A stretch of DNA of 64,000 bases from Amblyornis subalaris (Eukaryota > Chordata > Aves > Passeriformes > Ptilonorhynchidae), in contig JACAXG010000002.1 of the NCBI GenBank assembly GCA_018881555.1, positions 25,321,786 to 25,385,785 of the forward strand. The letters are read 5' to 3'. The translations under genes were made by a program, and so were the position numbers. Below, piece after piece: positions 13,526 through 25,500 of this stretch. The notes beneath the pieces were generated by a model, which was not told the DNA's origin, searched no databases, and saw only the letters and a list, made by a program, of their open reading frames with translations. The stretch's first letter is position 1. Each line of letters begins with the position of its first letter.

Positions 13526-15107
13526 TGTAAATGCTTGATGCTTGCAGTATGACTTGGGCAGCTCCTGGGCTTTGTGCTATGCTGTGGGACACAGGCAATG
13601 CTGTCTGAAAAAAATGGAAAACCTGAACAAAATGTCACCAAAGGACACATGCATGGGTACAACACAGAGGAGCTCCAAAAGGATTGCAAAACCAGACCAC
13701 ACGAACCAGAAGAATCACCTGATGGGCCTCTGAATCAGAAGTTATGCTTCTAAGTTTCACAGAGGGTGGCTGGGTGAGTGACCTCCCCCTGCAACAGCCA
13801 TGGGGGAATTTGCANCTGCCTGTGAGTCTATTACAGGGTGCAGGCTGAGGCACTGTGTGTTTTCTTTTCCTCAAGTTAATGTCTTTTTCTAAAGTTTTCA
13901 TCTGCATGAGTTAAACTGATTACCCAGTGTTTAGTTTCTGACGTGTAGTAGCAATNTGTTAGTGGACATGTGCATGTCCTACTTCTGAAGGAAAGCTATT
14001 TATTATGCTCTTGGGGAGGTTGAAAGCTTTAGGAGTATAAAACCACTTTTTGAAGTGGATAAAGGTTAATTTCTGATCTGAACAAAAGCCTAGTGGCAAC
14101 CTGACTTACAAACCAGGATACTTACAGTTTACAAAAAGTGACAAGAATGTTCTTTAAAAGAAATGAGGTGATTGTAGCAGGAGTGGATGGACAATGTCAG
14201 GCAGACTTGCTAAACATGCAACAGTTCTGCAAACACAACGTGGCATTAAGTACATCTTAACAGGGGCTTGATCTACAGACATTTAGCCCANACTTAGCTG
14301 CACAAAACAGGATTCAGTTTTATGAAAAACAGGGGCTACCTTGTCACCTCAGATATCTCAAGGAGTCTCACCTGNTCTGGAGCTGCTGCTGCTCCAGAGC
14401 AGCGCAGGTTTCACATCGGGGCTATGCTGCACCTCTCCGCTCTATCGAGGCATCTCAAAACTCCCCAGGAATTCCCAAGTGACATTGGATGTTTGTAATG
14501 TTTGTAGGTAACTGAGTGCCTTCTGTAGTGAATAATTCAAGTGCTTAAAGTTAAATGTGTAGTAGTATTTTAGAAGTCCTAGGTTGTCCTGCCTGTCCCA
14601 ATATNACACTTCACAGATCTCCCACAGGTCTTGTGTGATACATGCCAGCTCATGTGGGTATCTCAGGTCTTTTGGGACATCTAAAATGGTTCTATGTATG
14701 TATGTTTAGACATTTAATTGCCTTCCTACATTCAGGCAGCTAAGTTTAGTTGTATGCCATCTGGTGTTGAGAGATATCGTGAGGGAATCATCTCTAAGCT
14801 CTCATGGCTGCACTTCATCTGAATCGTTCTAGAGCTCTGTGTCAAGCTCACATGAACCCACGCCTAGAAATGCTGGGTTTCTTTNGTATTTTAACATGAG
14901 AGATCAGCCTTTATTTTGGTAAATGGAGTATTTAATCTCACGAGTTCTATTAATGAATGCTGAATTGCTTATCATGATATATATATCTTTTAGAAAGTCT
15001 TGAAAGCATAATGACAACACACACTCACACTGTGCTATCCACAAACCCCAGGATGAGTGTCAGCAGTTTGCAATCACTTCGTATACAAATTCTAGTCTGA
15101 TCCAACC

Positions 15108-15112
<5 letters not shown>

Positions 15113-15139
<27 letters not shown>
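15113..15139. repeat. (TC)n microsatellite
   Basis: About 13 uninterrupted TC units lie upstream of the gene, ending in TTTT. Confidence 0.95.
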
Positions 15140-15144
<5 letters not shown>

Positions 15145-16329
15145 TGCATTGTGGTGAACTGTTTGATGTGCCTTCCCACTTGCTCATCCTCCATTGTTCA
15201 CCCCACATTATCCCTTTTCATCCCAGACAAACCAGGACAAAGTTTGAGAGACAGGAAAAGAGATACTCCATTGATAGGAGAGTCAGAAATCTGTTGAGTA
15301 GTGGGGAAAAAAGTATTTATTTCACTCCTCAATANTACTCTAGATGCTCTCTGTGAGTTTTGAAAACACAGTGTAGTACTGTCTTTGGCTGTCCTGTTAC
15401 GTATTTATCAAAGACTACTGCAGTGGCTAATCAGAACTTTATTATTATAATAGAGATGTCAGCATCACATAAGGATCTTGATTCAGATTCTCTGAGACTA
15501 GGAGCATAGTGATCAATGCTGGATAGCTGATATGAAGTTCAGATCCATTGATCCCAGTTATGAGAATTCAGGATGTTTGAAGGAAAACAGAGCTGTAGAA
15601 GAATCAGGCAGAAATTTTAAATTCATATTAATAATAATAAAATAAAATAACTTTCTGCTCATNATTCCATCACAGAGCATGTTTGATATGAAGTTAAGCA
15701 TTGAAACATTACCCAAAAAAANCACTCAAGGTTTGTATGTTCATTTTTACATTCTGTTAGCTACAGCTGGAGAAAAAAACAGTTCATGGTGTGAAAAAAA
15801 NCCCAAACTACTTTATCATCAGACCATTAAGATGATTTGGAAAGTAGTTTCAGAACCGTTAGAATAATAATGAAAATCTGCTGATTAAAATGTAAATACA
15901 AGATTTCAAGGTCAAATTAAATCACTAAAGAGCAACATTTTCACGCATTTTTACTGGTTAGAATTGTTTTCTGCTGCAGGCCCAGCATGACATCCTGTTA
16001 CAGGTACTATGGCTCACATGAAGGTAAAATAAATACATGCTTAGTTTGTATTCCATATAATTTTGCATGTTCCTAGTATATGCATCCTTACAGCCTATAA
16101 GAAAACTTAAGAATGTCTCTTAGAGCAATATAAAAATTCTGTTTTGCAGAACTGTCGTCTCTTAATATAATCTTATGGATCCGATGCGTGTGTAAAGGAA
16201 AATACTGTCCCACAGGAGACACACCCATGTGATAAACTTTATGTAATGTTTCTTATTTCCATTACATCTTCAGCCACAGCCCTGTCTTGTGTTACACATG
16301 ATTTTTTTACCAAGGTTTACCAAAGAAGG

Positions 16330-16495
16330 CAAAGGAAGCTTTTGGAAGAGATTTCAGAAGAGGTTTCATCTTGATACAAGAAAGACGTTTTTTACAATGA
16401 GAGTAATTAATGACTGGAACAATCTCCCGAGGAATGGTAGAGTCCCCATCAGAGTTCACTTTCATAGGCTTATGGGATNTTCTAGGCAGAGTCAC
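16330..16495 (+). mobile_element. Old CR1-like LINE 3' fragment
   Basis: The order 'GACGTTTTTTACAATGAGAG', 'ATTAATGACTGGAACAATCT' and 'AATGGTAGAGTCCCC' followed by a TTTTCATAGGCTT-like stretch matches the region shortly before the 3' end of CR1 elements. It is diverged and lacks the terminal octamers; borders are approximate. Confidence 0.7.
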
Positions 16496-19452
16496 ACATT
16501 TCCTTTTATTACTTATTTTTAAGAGGTAAGGTCTAGTGTGTGTAATATTGTTCTCTAATAATGTATTTATATTATTTAGCTCAGTGTTATGTTTTTAGAC
16601 TGTTNCTAGTATCTTTCTAGTATTGTTCTAGTACCTTTTGACCCATGGAGCCAGAACCTCACTATGAAACTGCAGGCTACTACTACCACAAAGATTTAAC
16701 CTTCCCATTGCTGGAGATGTAACTCACTATCACAACTGGAATGTTGTGCTCACTGCAGCCTGCCATTTTTCCTCCAAACTGCATGTATGCACATGTCGTA
16801 GTTCATCCTGCTAAACAATCATTCAGCCTGAAGGACCAACAACTTCCACTGGTGTTTCACAGTTTTTAGATGGTTTGCACTTCTGTGAATTATTCAGCAC
16901 AGTTTCCCCCCATTACTTTCCATGGAAAATTAGTAAGAGTTTACGATACTCAGCATAATGCAGAATTCTGCCTTAATCCTCATCTGCAAAATGCATGTAG
17001 TTACTCTCTATAAGCAGAGAGACATCCACTGAAGCCTGGCACGAGATTGAATGTTGTCACTTTTGTGTTAGAGGACAAAACCCTGTCAGTGCAATGCCAT
17101 AAACATAATACATTTATTTGATGCCGATTACTGTCGTACTGTGAAAATGTTTTCATCTGAAGTGTGCAATAATACATAAATATTTCAAAAATAAAATAAT
17201 TTGGCTTTTGTTTTATTCTGTCTGACCTCTTAAAAACCAAACAAAACCCAACTGTTTTTAGTTTCAGCATGATGGGAGAGACAATGACCTTTCTCAGGCA
17301 ACAACTAAGCTCCTACAACTTGATTNAGCCCTTCCAAGATAGAAAACAAAGTCTGAATTATGTCAGTCTCTTCAGACAGAGAAGTTAAACAAAATNTCTT
17401 ACAAGGGATGTTCGATGCGGAATCTCACCAAATCAGTGACTTATGTGGGGCAATATGAAAATGCATTCTGTTGTACTGTAAAAGTAATCAGCTATTTTAC
17501 AATTATATGACATAACTTCAGCGGGATATTAATTTTCTAATTAAATTCACCTTTAAAATGCTGATTTCCTAGCTGCATGTATAGGAGAATATTATAAATG
17601 ACTGTTTTCTTTTTCCTGTCTAACATGCCATGAGATGGACATGTTACTATGGAATTCCAGGCTTATAATTTTCTTTCTGTATTTATGGCTCTCTTAAATG
17701 TAGAACTAGCTTTGTTGTTTGCCAGTACTTGTTAGNTAAAACACTGGTTGGATTTGCTTTACATTAGAGTGCATTTCTGGTGTGAAAAAAGAAGTAATGT
17801 AGAGAATATATGTAAAGAATAAATCAAACTCAGCCTGTAAACATCTTGTAAAATTTTCTGTTGTTCAGTACTTTGAACAGCATATGCTGCTGTAAGATTT
17901 GTAATTAGGCTTTTACATAAACAGTGTTGTTAATATTTTTATAGCCCTGTAAGTAAATTGGGTGCTCAGTTTTCATCGTGCTCCATAGGAACTGCTTGGG
18001 CTGCTTTAAAAAACCCTGCCTATATTTGCAGAAAAGTACATTTTCTAATTATACTGATAGTTTCACATGTTGAGAGAAATTTCTCAACTGTTTCATGCAT
18101 TTGTGGCTGGACTTGGCTTTGTGGTTTTTTGCATGTAAAGGTTGATAGCATTTCTGAGCTCAGATCTTGTCACGGTGGGATGTCTCTGCATTTGAAATGA
18201 CATGAGTAGAGGAATTCATTCTTCTGACAACCTCTGTTCTGCTTTTGTCAGTGGCAAATTCCAGCTCAAGGAGATGTCAAATCACAATGAAGAGAAGCTT
18301 GCCTCAGAAAAAATAATGATAATTCATGCCTTACAGTAATTGAAATTCAAACCCACAAGTATGTGTGTATTAAAGCAAAACCTCATTAGATGTATACAAA
18401 TTAAAGCTGCTTTGCCCTTAGTTTTTTGGTTTTTTATAAAAGCAAGGTTGAGAAATAAATAAATTTGATGCTTTTCCACAAAGTCTTAAGGAAAAAAATA
18501 TCCTCTTATTTTCTAGCTATAAATGTGCTTTTTNCTTTAACCAAGCATTGGTTAATCATTTTCTGTTGGATGTTTTTCTTCAATCAAAATATCACCTGTT
18601 TGTATAATTTCACAAATAAATGGACAATATTTCTTTCATCTGCCTTTACTTTCTTTTTTATTTTTAGTACTACATGCCTTGAGAAGCTACACATCCTCAG
18701 CATGTCCTGGAGGCATTCAGTGGTATCATATACTCAAATGAGATATGGTGTCTGACTGATAAATACATGGATAATCAGCCTTGGTGAATACAGCCTTGCT
18801 AAAACAAGTGTTCTGGACCCATCCACCGGCAAAGTCAATGTAGACTGGTAACGAAGCGTGGAAGTTGTGTTGGCACGAACAAAACTGGAATAAATCTGCA
18901 TTGTGGTGTGACCTATGCATTGTCACCCCACACAGTAATAGGATACAAACCTATGTGCCGGGAAAAAATATCATTTTTACTTAAACTGNTAAGTATAAAT
19001 GACACCATAGGCTCTGTCAGTATTCCTTTGGATGTATTCCCATGCTTCTACCATAGGAGGTAGTAGAACTTGACATCCGCAGGTACTCAGATAAGCCAAG
19101 TTCTCATTCATTTCAGGCACCTGACCACTTCACCGTGCCGCTGATGCACTAGGTGCGCCTTTGCTCAGGTGGGGAGCCTGCGCCGCCGGTGCCTTGGCGC
19201 TCCTTGCTTCCCCCTGGGGAGAAGTCCCGAGTGCCTTCCTCAGCGGGGGACAGCCGTGACCTGAGGCGTTATGCGGGAGAGACGGCGAAAAACACCCGTG
19301 CGGCTGGGGAAGCCTCGGAGCTGAGGGGTTGGCCCGGGACGGGGCTGTGGGGCGGGCGCGGGCTCCCGAGGCCGGGCCGGCNCGGGCTGAGCGGGGCGGC
19401 CCCAGGTGAGCGGCGCCGCCCGGGCCTGGCCGCNAGGGGGCGCCGCGCGGCT

Positions 19453-19495
19453 CCGGCGGCGGGGGCGGCGGCGGGGGCGGGAGCGGCGGCAGCGC
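19453..19495. repeat. GGC/GGGGC-rich run in CpG island
   Basis: Alternating GGCGGC and GGGGCGG units lie 70-115 bases before the TPD52L1 start codon. It probably forms part of the core promoter or 5' UTR and is rich in Sp1-type boxes. Confidence 0.8.
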
Positions 19496-19567
19496 AGCCC
19501 GGCCCCGGCTGTCAGCGCGCCCGAGCCGCGGCTCCGCGCCGCACGGACGGCCGAGCCCCGCGCCGCC

Positions 19568-19586
19568 ATGGAGCCGCAGGCACGCG
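19568..19586 (+). CDS. TPD52L1: TPD52L1 coding exon 1 (start codon to donor)
   Basis: The exon supplies ATG plus five codons (M-E-P-Q-A-R) and the first base of a glycine codon, then a strong donor GCG|GTGAGT. The start is chosen because the ATG sits in an almost ideal Kozak context (GCCGCCATGG), because the human protein begins with the similar MEAQAQG, and because the phase-1 end joins exactly to exon 2, which starts GC-CTG-TTG. The frame is open upstream back to an in-frame TGA at 19388-19390, but no other in-frame ATG lies between, so this is the first usable methionine. The exon lies inside the CpG island. The 5' UTR start cannot be placed from sequence alone. Confidence 0.9.
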
Positions 19587-22500
19587 GTGAGTCGCGGCGG
19601 GACAGAGCCCTCCTCCGGGGCGGCGCGGGGGTCCCGTCCCTGCCGCCGCCGGGGGCTGCGCTCCCCGCTCGGGGAGGGCCGAGCCGGCGCGGGGACAGGG
19701 GGAATTGGGGCGGGGGGTGCCCGGGGCGGGGAGAGCCCGAGGAGAGCCGTGTGCCGGGGCACCGGCCGGTGAGCGGCTCCGCCTGAGCGCTGCCCGTGAG
19801 CGCTCCCCGGCACCCACTGACTGTAGCAGCTCCGCGATGAGCCGGAGAGCGCGGCATGACCCGACCCGGCCTGGCCCGCGGAGCATCCTTGTCCTGCGCC
19901 CCGTCCTCCATCCCGACCCGGGCTCTCTCCTGTTGTTTCTCCTTATGGCTGGGATGTTGGCGGCCGCNTTCTCCTCCTGCCGGGTTTAGACGTGTCGCGG
20001 TCAGGTAGCTGNCTGACAACTCTGCGTTAAGTTAGTCCCATAAGGGTTTGGGGGGCTTGTTGGTTGTTTGAGGTATTTTTGTCTGCCCTGCCCGGCTGGC
20101 AGTCCCCGCTCGGGAAGCCACCCCCCGGTCGGGCTCCAGCCGCTGCCTCCGGGGACAAGCGGGACGGTGCGAGCCCGAGCCGGCATCACTGGCCCCGTCC
20201 TGGAGGCTGCCGGCGTGCGGGAGGCGCCTCCAGCAGCAGGGACCCTGGGACCCGGCTTCCAGCGGAGCTCTGGATCCACCGAGAGCCGCTTAAAATTCGA
20301 TCCGCAAAAATATTTCTGCAGCTTTGCAAACAGGGCATTCATTCAAAGTGGACATTTTCTGTTGCAACAGTTATGACTTAATTAGCTATTCGTGTCTCTC
20401 TCTGGGTAAAGGTAATTGGCCTCCAAAGAACAGAAGAAACTTTTCATGCAACTTATAAATGATGTTTGGGTCACCCTAAGGGATTTAGCACACTCAGGTC
20501 TTGCTCACCTTTATAGTCTTGCTTCTGTTTTCTAAAGAACCACATGGCTTTGCCACACAGAACTAAGCAGGTGGGGCAAATGTTTCTGCGAAAGCAGAAT
20601 GTTTAGAAAACATTGTATGTCATCTATAAAACAGGGAGATGAAATAAGCAGGGGACATATGCTCATTGAAACTAACTGAAAAAATAGGCTTCCAGAATAG
20701 TTAAATCTGCCTTACACAAATACACTTAGAAGAGGCAAATGTTGGCTGCAAATACATTTGTATGTAAAGGAATACAGTGGGAAATTTGAGTTCATGATGC
20801 TTGTGAACAAAAAAGTCTTTCTTGCAAGTGTTGTGTATGTACTGTCCTAATGGATACATGGCTGAAGCTGCCTGGCAAAGTAAATAGATCTGTAGCTCAA
20901 TTCACAGGGTTTTTAGAAGTCCGTATTAAGACTACAGCATTAGATTGTTATTTAAACTAATTTTCTGAATATATCTGTACAGCTACTATGATGGGAGCTC
21001 CTGTTCTTTAGACAGGAACTGCATATGATTAAGAATTTGGATCATTTCTTGTTTTGTAGAACTGATGGAAAACAGTATCAGGTTCTGATTACCTAGATAG
21101 TGGTATATGTACATGTGAATTTTTTACCTTCTCTGGCTAGTAAGATGAGTAAATATGTTCTTAGTGTGTGTTAAAAATTCAGGTCAATATATGTGTTTCG
21201 GTAATGTATATTTGGGTCAGCAAGTCTGTTACTTCCCCAGGTCTTGAATAAATTCTTCTTCTGGATGAATATCTTTTGGCTAGTGAGAGAATGTAAAAGC
21301 ATTTTGAATTGCTCAATTCTTAAGCTACTTTTTTCTTCAGTTTGTCACCTGTGTTTTTTATTTCTACAGTCTCTCAGAACAGTCTCCCATTACTAAAAAA
21401 AGATATTGCTTTGATAAACTAGCAGTAGAAGCTAGGACTTTTGTGGTAGGTATTTGCATGCCAGCAAACATTTGTTCCAAAATGCTCCCCCTTTCCTTCT
21501 AGACTTAATTTAGTGCATGCTACTGCAGTTATGGAGCCTTGCTGGCAAAAAGAATTCAACCTGTATGTGTTTAATGCTGTCAAATTCAATTAAGTACATC
21601 TAAGCACTGGCCAGAAATGTGAATTTTTCAATCCCACTTACACGATTTGCAGAGCATAGTTACAGCATCTTGCTAACAAAACAGTGGCAATTTGCTTGAA
21701 AGAGACCTCCAATTCCAATATCTGCATAAGCAGCAGGAGAAATGTGTATACATTTGAATGAGTTTATTAATTGCTTCTAAAAAACTTTCAGATGCCCACA
21801 GAGAAATTAATCCTGAATGGTTTGTTCCAGTGTGCTCTGATGGGGTATTGTATTCCAGCTGAAAAGACAAAGTAAAAGCTGTGCATTTAAAAGCGCTGTT
21901 GAATTTCTCATGTTGAACACTTCAAAAGATTTTCTTCAAAAGGACTTTTCTACATAATTGTGTTGTTTGTGCCATTTTATATTGTCCTTAAGGCAGGTTA
22001 TGCCTGAGTAGAACAATTTCATGTTCAAGAAATACGTGCAAGTGTAAAACATAGATTTCTTCAGAGAAAATAGGGGAAATAAGAGTAAAATAATTTTTGT
22101 CAGCATTTTTACATAGCAGCATGAGTCAACTTTATACATTTTAATTCAACTGTGGACAAAAGAAAAGTATTACGTGTAAATGTATCAAGGTACTGGCTGG
22201 AGGTCACAGCTAAACACCATGAGTTTCTGGGTGGTTCAAAGCGCAACACAATATCTGTCCATGCTCCAAAGACTGTGAAAGTTAAATGCTCTGATATTTA
22301 CTTTAAAGCAGTAGATAGAGTTCGTGGACTGAAACGGCATTAGTGTTATACTTAAACATATTGAATATGTCTGGCAGCACTCATGTGAATGAGCTAGATG
22401 AGACAACCAGACAGAGAGTAATAGTAATTAATGTTAAAATTATTTTCTGAAGAAATAACCATATGTTCCATGTAAACAAAATCATATGTGTAATAAAAAT

Positions 22501-25500
22501 AATAAATTTTACTTTACATAAATTTTATCTTTAAGCCTCTGGGTGCTTTTCTCTTTGATTACTTTTTCCTCTTAATGGAAGAGCTGATCCTGAAACACAC
22601 CAGCTGTACTTATGCTAGGTGCTAAAAATTTCATAAGAGCATATTTGTTTTCCTTCCTATGGCTGTCAGTCATTTCTCGAGTGAGAAGTTTGGAAATCTG
22701 AAGAACAGCATTTCTCTTTGAAAGACAGGAAAATCAGAACTGCATATTTGCCTCTCAGTGTACTCATTCTACTCTAGGTCCAGACTGACTATCCTGCGCA
22801 GTCCTGCTTTCTACTTTAAAACTGTGAATGTCCTGTAATAATGACAGTACCATAGATGTCTTAGTCTGGCTCTCACCTGAGAATCCCATGTGACTTTTAA
22901 CACTGGAGGTTGCTCATAACACATTTCTCTCCTTCTGCAATAATTCTCCATTTCTTCATGTTCCCAGATATAATCATACCTACTTCTTTCTCTGTCATAT
23001 CCGCTCTTGATTTTTACCCTGCTAAAGCTTTGATGTGCAGCTTTTTGCTCCCTATTTTACCTACACAGGTAGCTCAACCAGCTTCTTGCACTCCTGGTCT
23101 CTGAAAAGGTTTTTGAGGCATTTCCGTGTCCTAGCAATTCTTCCTAGAGCTGTCCCTGACAGATGTTCTGCGTCCTCAGCTGGTTGTGCATATATCATGT
23201 GGCCATAATAGCTTGCTGTGGCTATACACACACACCTGTATCTCACCTCTTGTGATGAGAGCTATGGTTAGCTCAGATGTTGAATGACTCCTGCTCAAGG
23301 CCTGCGTCTTGTGGGCCTGCAGCACCTCGCTTCTTCCCTCTGCTGTGTGCAGCTGGCATGCTCCTTCTGGGATCCTCAAGCCAGCTGCACCTGGCCTGTG
23401 AGGTTACAGAGCAGAAAGGCAGCACCTTGGCATGTGCCATTTGACTGGAGCTTATGATCAAAGGAATATCCTTAGAAGTCGCAGCATTAGCCCGGTGCCC
23501 GCTCCCTGCCACAGTGGCACCTGCCATCTCGGAGTCAGGTGGTCTGAGATCTCCGTGAATGGGAAGCAGTTCTGAGGAGGTCTTGTGTTAGCTGTGATAT
23601 GGTGCACAAGACTTGCCAAAATGGCATTGGCATCATGATCAGCATTCTCTTTCCTTGCTAGCTACTCATATGGTTACTAATCCAGATAGGAATCTGGATA
23701 GAGAGTCAGTCTCACAGTGGGAAGGTGGGGAACATACAGTGATATTACTTCACTGCGGCTGCAGTGCTGTGGCCATGACACCAAAGCACCAAACCTCCTC
23801 TTGCTGGAGAGGGCAGCATCTTCCCTATCCTCATGTTTGAGGCTGGTGCTGTACCACGGAGCGCTGACTGTTTTATTCGATGTTTGCTTTCCCCTAAGGA
23901 TGTAGTAAAACTACTGATTTGGGGCTGATCTAGTGTAATTGTTTTATGAGAAGAAAGAACCTGGCCACATGCGCTCTTTAAGGCAGCAGGACTCACTGTA
24001 GTTATCCAGGGGTTTGTGCTGTCTCTGTGCTGCCCTCCGGAGCTCACCATTGCCCCGCTATGGAAGGCAGGAGAGAGGACTTTGCAAAGGGTCAGGAGGA
24101 TATTGGAGTAATTGAACTAGCCAGTGATAACCTGCTTCTTTCACCGCACGATGGAAGTTTCAGCTGCTCTGTTAGTAAGACCACATGAAGAGGAGGTCAA
24201 GTGAAAAAGGCAGGGTTACAATTTATAACAATAATTTATATTCTTAAATATTTAACAAGAGTGCACAAAGCTCAAAATAATAGCTCTTTCATGCTTTTTA
24301 TACTACAAGGAAGAAAAATGCATGCGTGAAATGAGTTATTTGGTATATCAGATTTTAACCAAGTAAATGTCTGAAATCAAATGCAGTGCTTCTCTTTTAC
24401 ACTTTTGAACCTGTCCTGTTTTCAGCTTCATGACTCTTGTCACAGGTTGAAATTCAGTTTGCTGAGGCTGAGAAGATTTGAGTGGTTTCCTGCTACACCT
24501 GAGAACTGAAAACAGAATACTGTGGGATATGGAAATGAGATACAAAAGACATACCTCCTCTAAAANCTAGGGCCAGTCTTATGAGGCTTTTTAACTTTGC
24601 CAGTTTTGCAGCCATGAGGATACAAAATGCAGAACATGCTATAACAAATACATCTAACCCTAAAATGTGTTTTTTAATTCTTGCTCAATTGTTTTCTCCT
24701 GTATCTTCTTCTTCTCATAGGGCTGCTGGTATGAGTCCTACAAGGCAGCACAAGTATAGTCTGAATCTGTTCCCGGTGTTCTAAAGTGCACTAGTGGAAA
24801 GATGAGTTTGCTGTTGCTGTCCTGATGTGCCCCACTGACTAGTACAGTACAGAAATGCATGAAACTTTTGAGGTGCTTTGCTTAGGCCACATGCCGCTTG
24901 AAGGATGTGGCACAAGCTTGGCAGAAGATTGCACAGGTGTTGAAAGAATGTTGCCATATTTAAAAATTTAGGTGTCGTTTAGTAGCTTGTTTTAGCATAG
25001 TCCTGGAATTCAGATTTAGAAAGAATGTAGTCAACCTTTGATTCAGAAAGTGTTTTCACGGTAAAATTAAATCTTTCTTTCTAATTATAATATACTTTTT
25101 GAGGTAACAGATAAATATGAGATCTGGACAGGCTAGTTTTTTCTGATTTTATTTGTATCTAATAGAAAAACACAGTTGCAATGCCAAATATTATACGGGT
25201 AGTATGCTGTCGTCATATCACTGCTCTCTATACTGAGCTTTTTGGCTGCTGCATTCTCTAAACCCATCATGTGTGAGAAACGGTGAGAGGGGACTGGCAA
25301 ATCTGGATTTTAGTATCAGATGTCACGCTGACCTTCTCCAAAACCCTGGGAATATTAGTTGATTTGTTTGATTCTTTAGGACAGAGGCAATGTTACTTAG
25401 TCATCTTTGAGGTCCATGGATCAAAATCATATCTAACCAGACTATCATCATTACACTTCTGCATCCACAGTGTAGTTAAGCGTAGCAGGTGAATAACTGT

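Larger units (their letters stand above)
13526..19149. other. Proximal upstream non-coding sequence of TPD52L1
   Basis: Apart from an old CR1 piece (16330-16495) and a TC microsatellite (15113-15139), nothing is recognised. The region ends at the sharp composition change that opens the CpG island. Confidence 0.55.
19150..20300. promoter_or_regulatory. TPD52L1: CpG-island promoter of TPD52L1
   Basis: Base composition changes abruptly from AT-rich to very GC- and CpG-rich at about 19.15 kb and returns to background near 20.3 kb. The island surrounds exon 1. It contains many GGGCGG-type Sp1 boxes and a GGC/GGGGC-rich run at about 19453-19487, and I see no TATA box just upstream of the ATG. This is the usual layout of a vertebrate housekeeping-type promoter, with initiation probably spread over the few hundred bases before 19568. 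The many long open frames on both strands here come from the GC bias (few stop codons) and are not supported as genes. Confidence 0.85.

Noticed and set aside
1..19149. The 3' end of the neighbouring gene RNF217
   Set aside because: Expected from human synteny as I recall it, but no RING/IBR cysteine pattern or its C-terminal membrane segment is found in any frame.
19130..20019. Long open frames on both strands (up to about 259 codons) in the CpG island
   Set aside because: They follow from GC richness, which removes stop codons. They have Ala/Arg/Pro/Gly-biased composition, no family signature, and overlap the TPD52L1 promoter and exon 1.
22152..22343. Protein-like 63-codon frame in intron 1
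   Set aside because: Its composition is not low-complexity, but it is short, shows no splice sites in phase and resembles no family I know.
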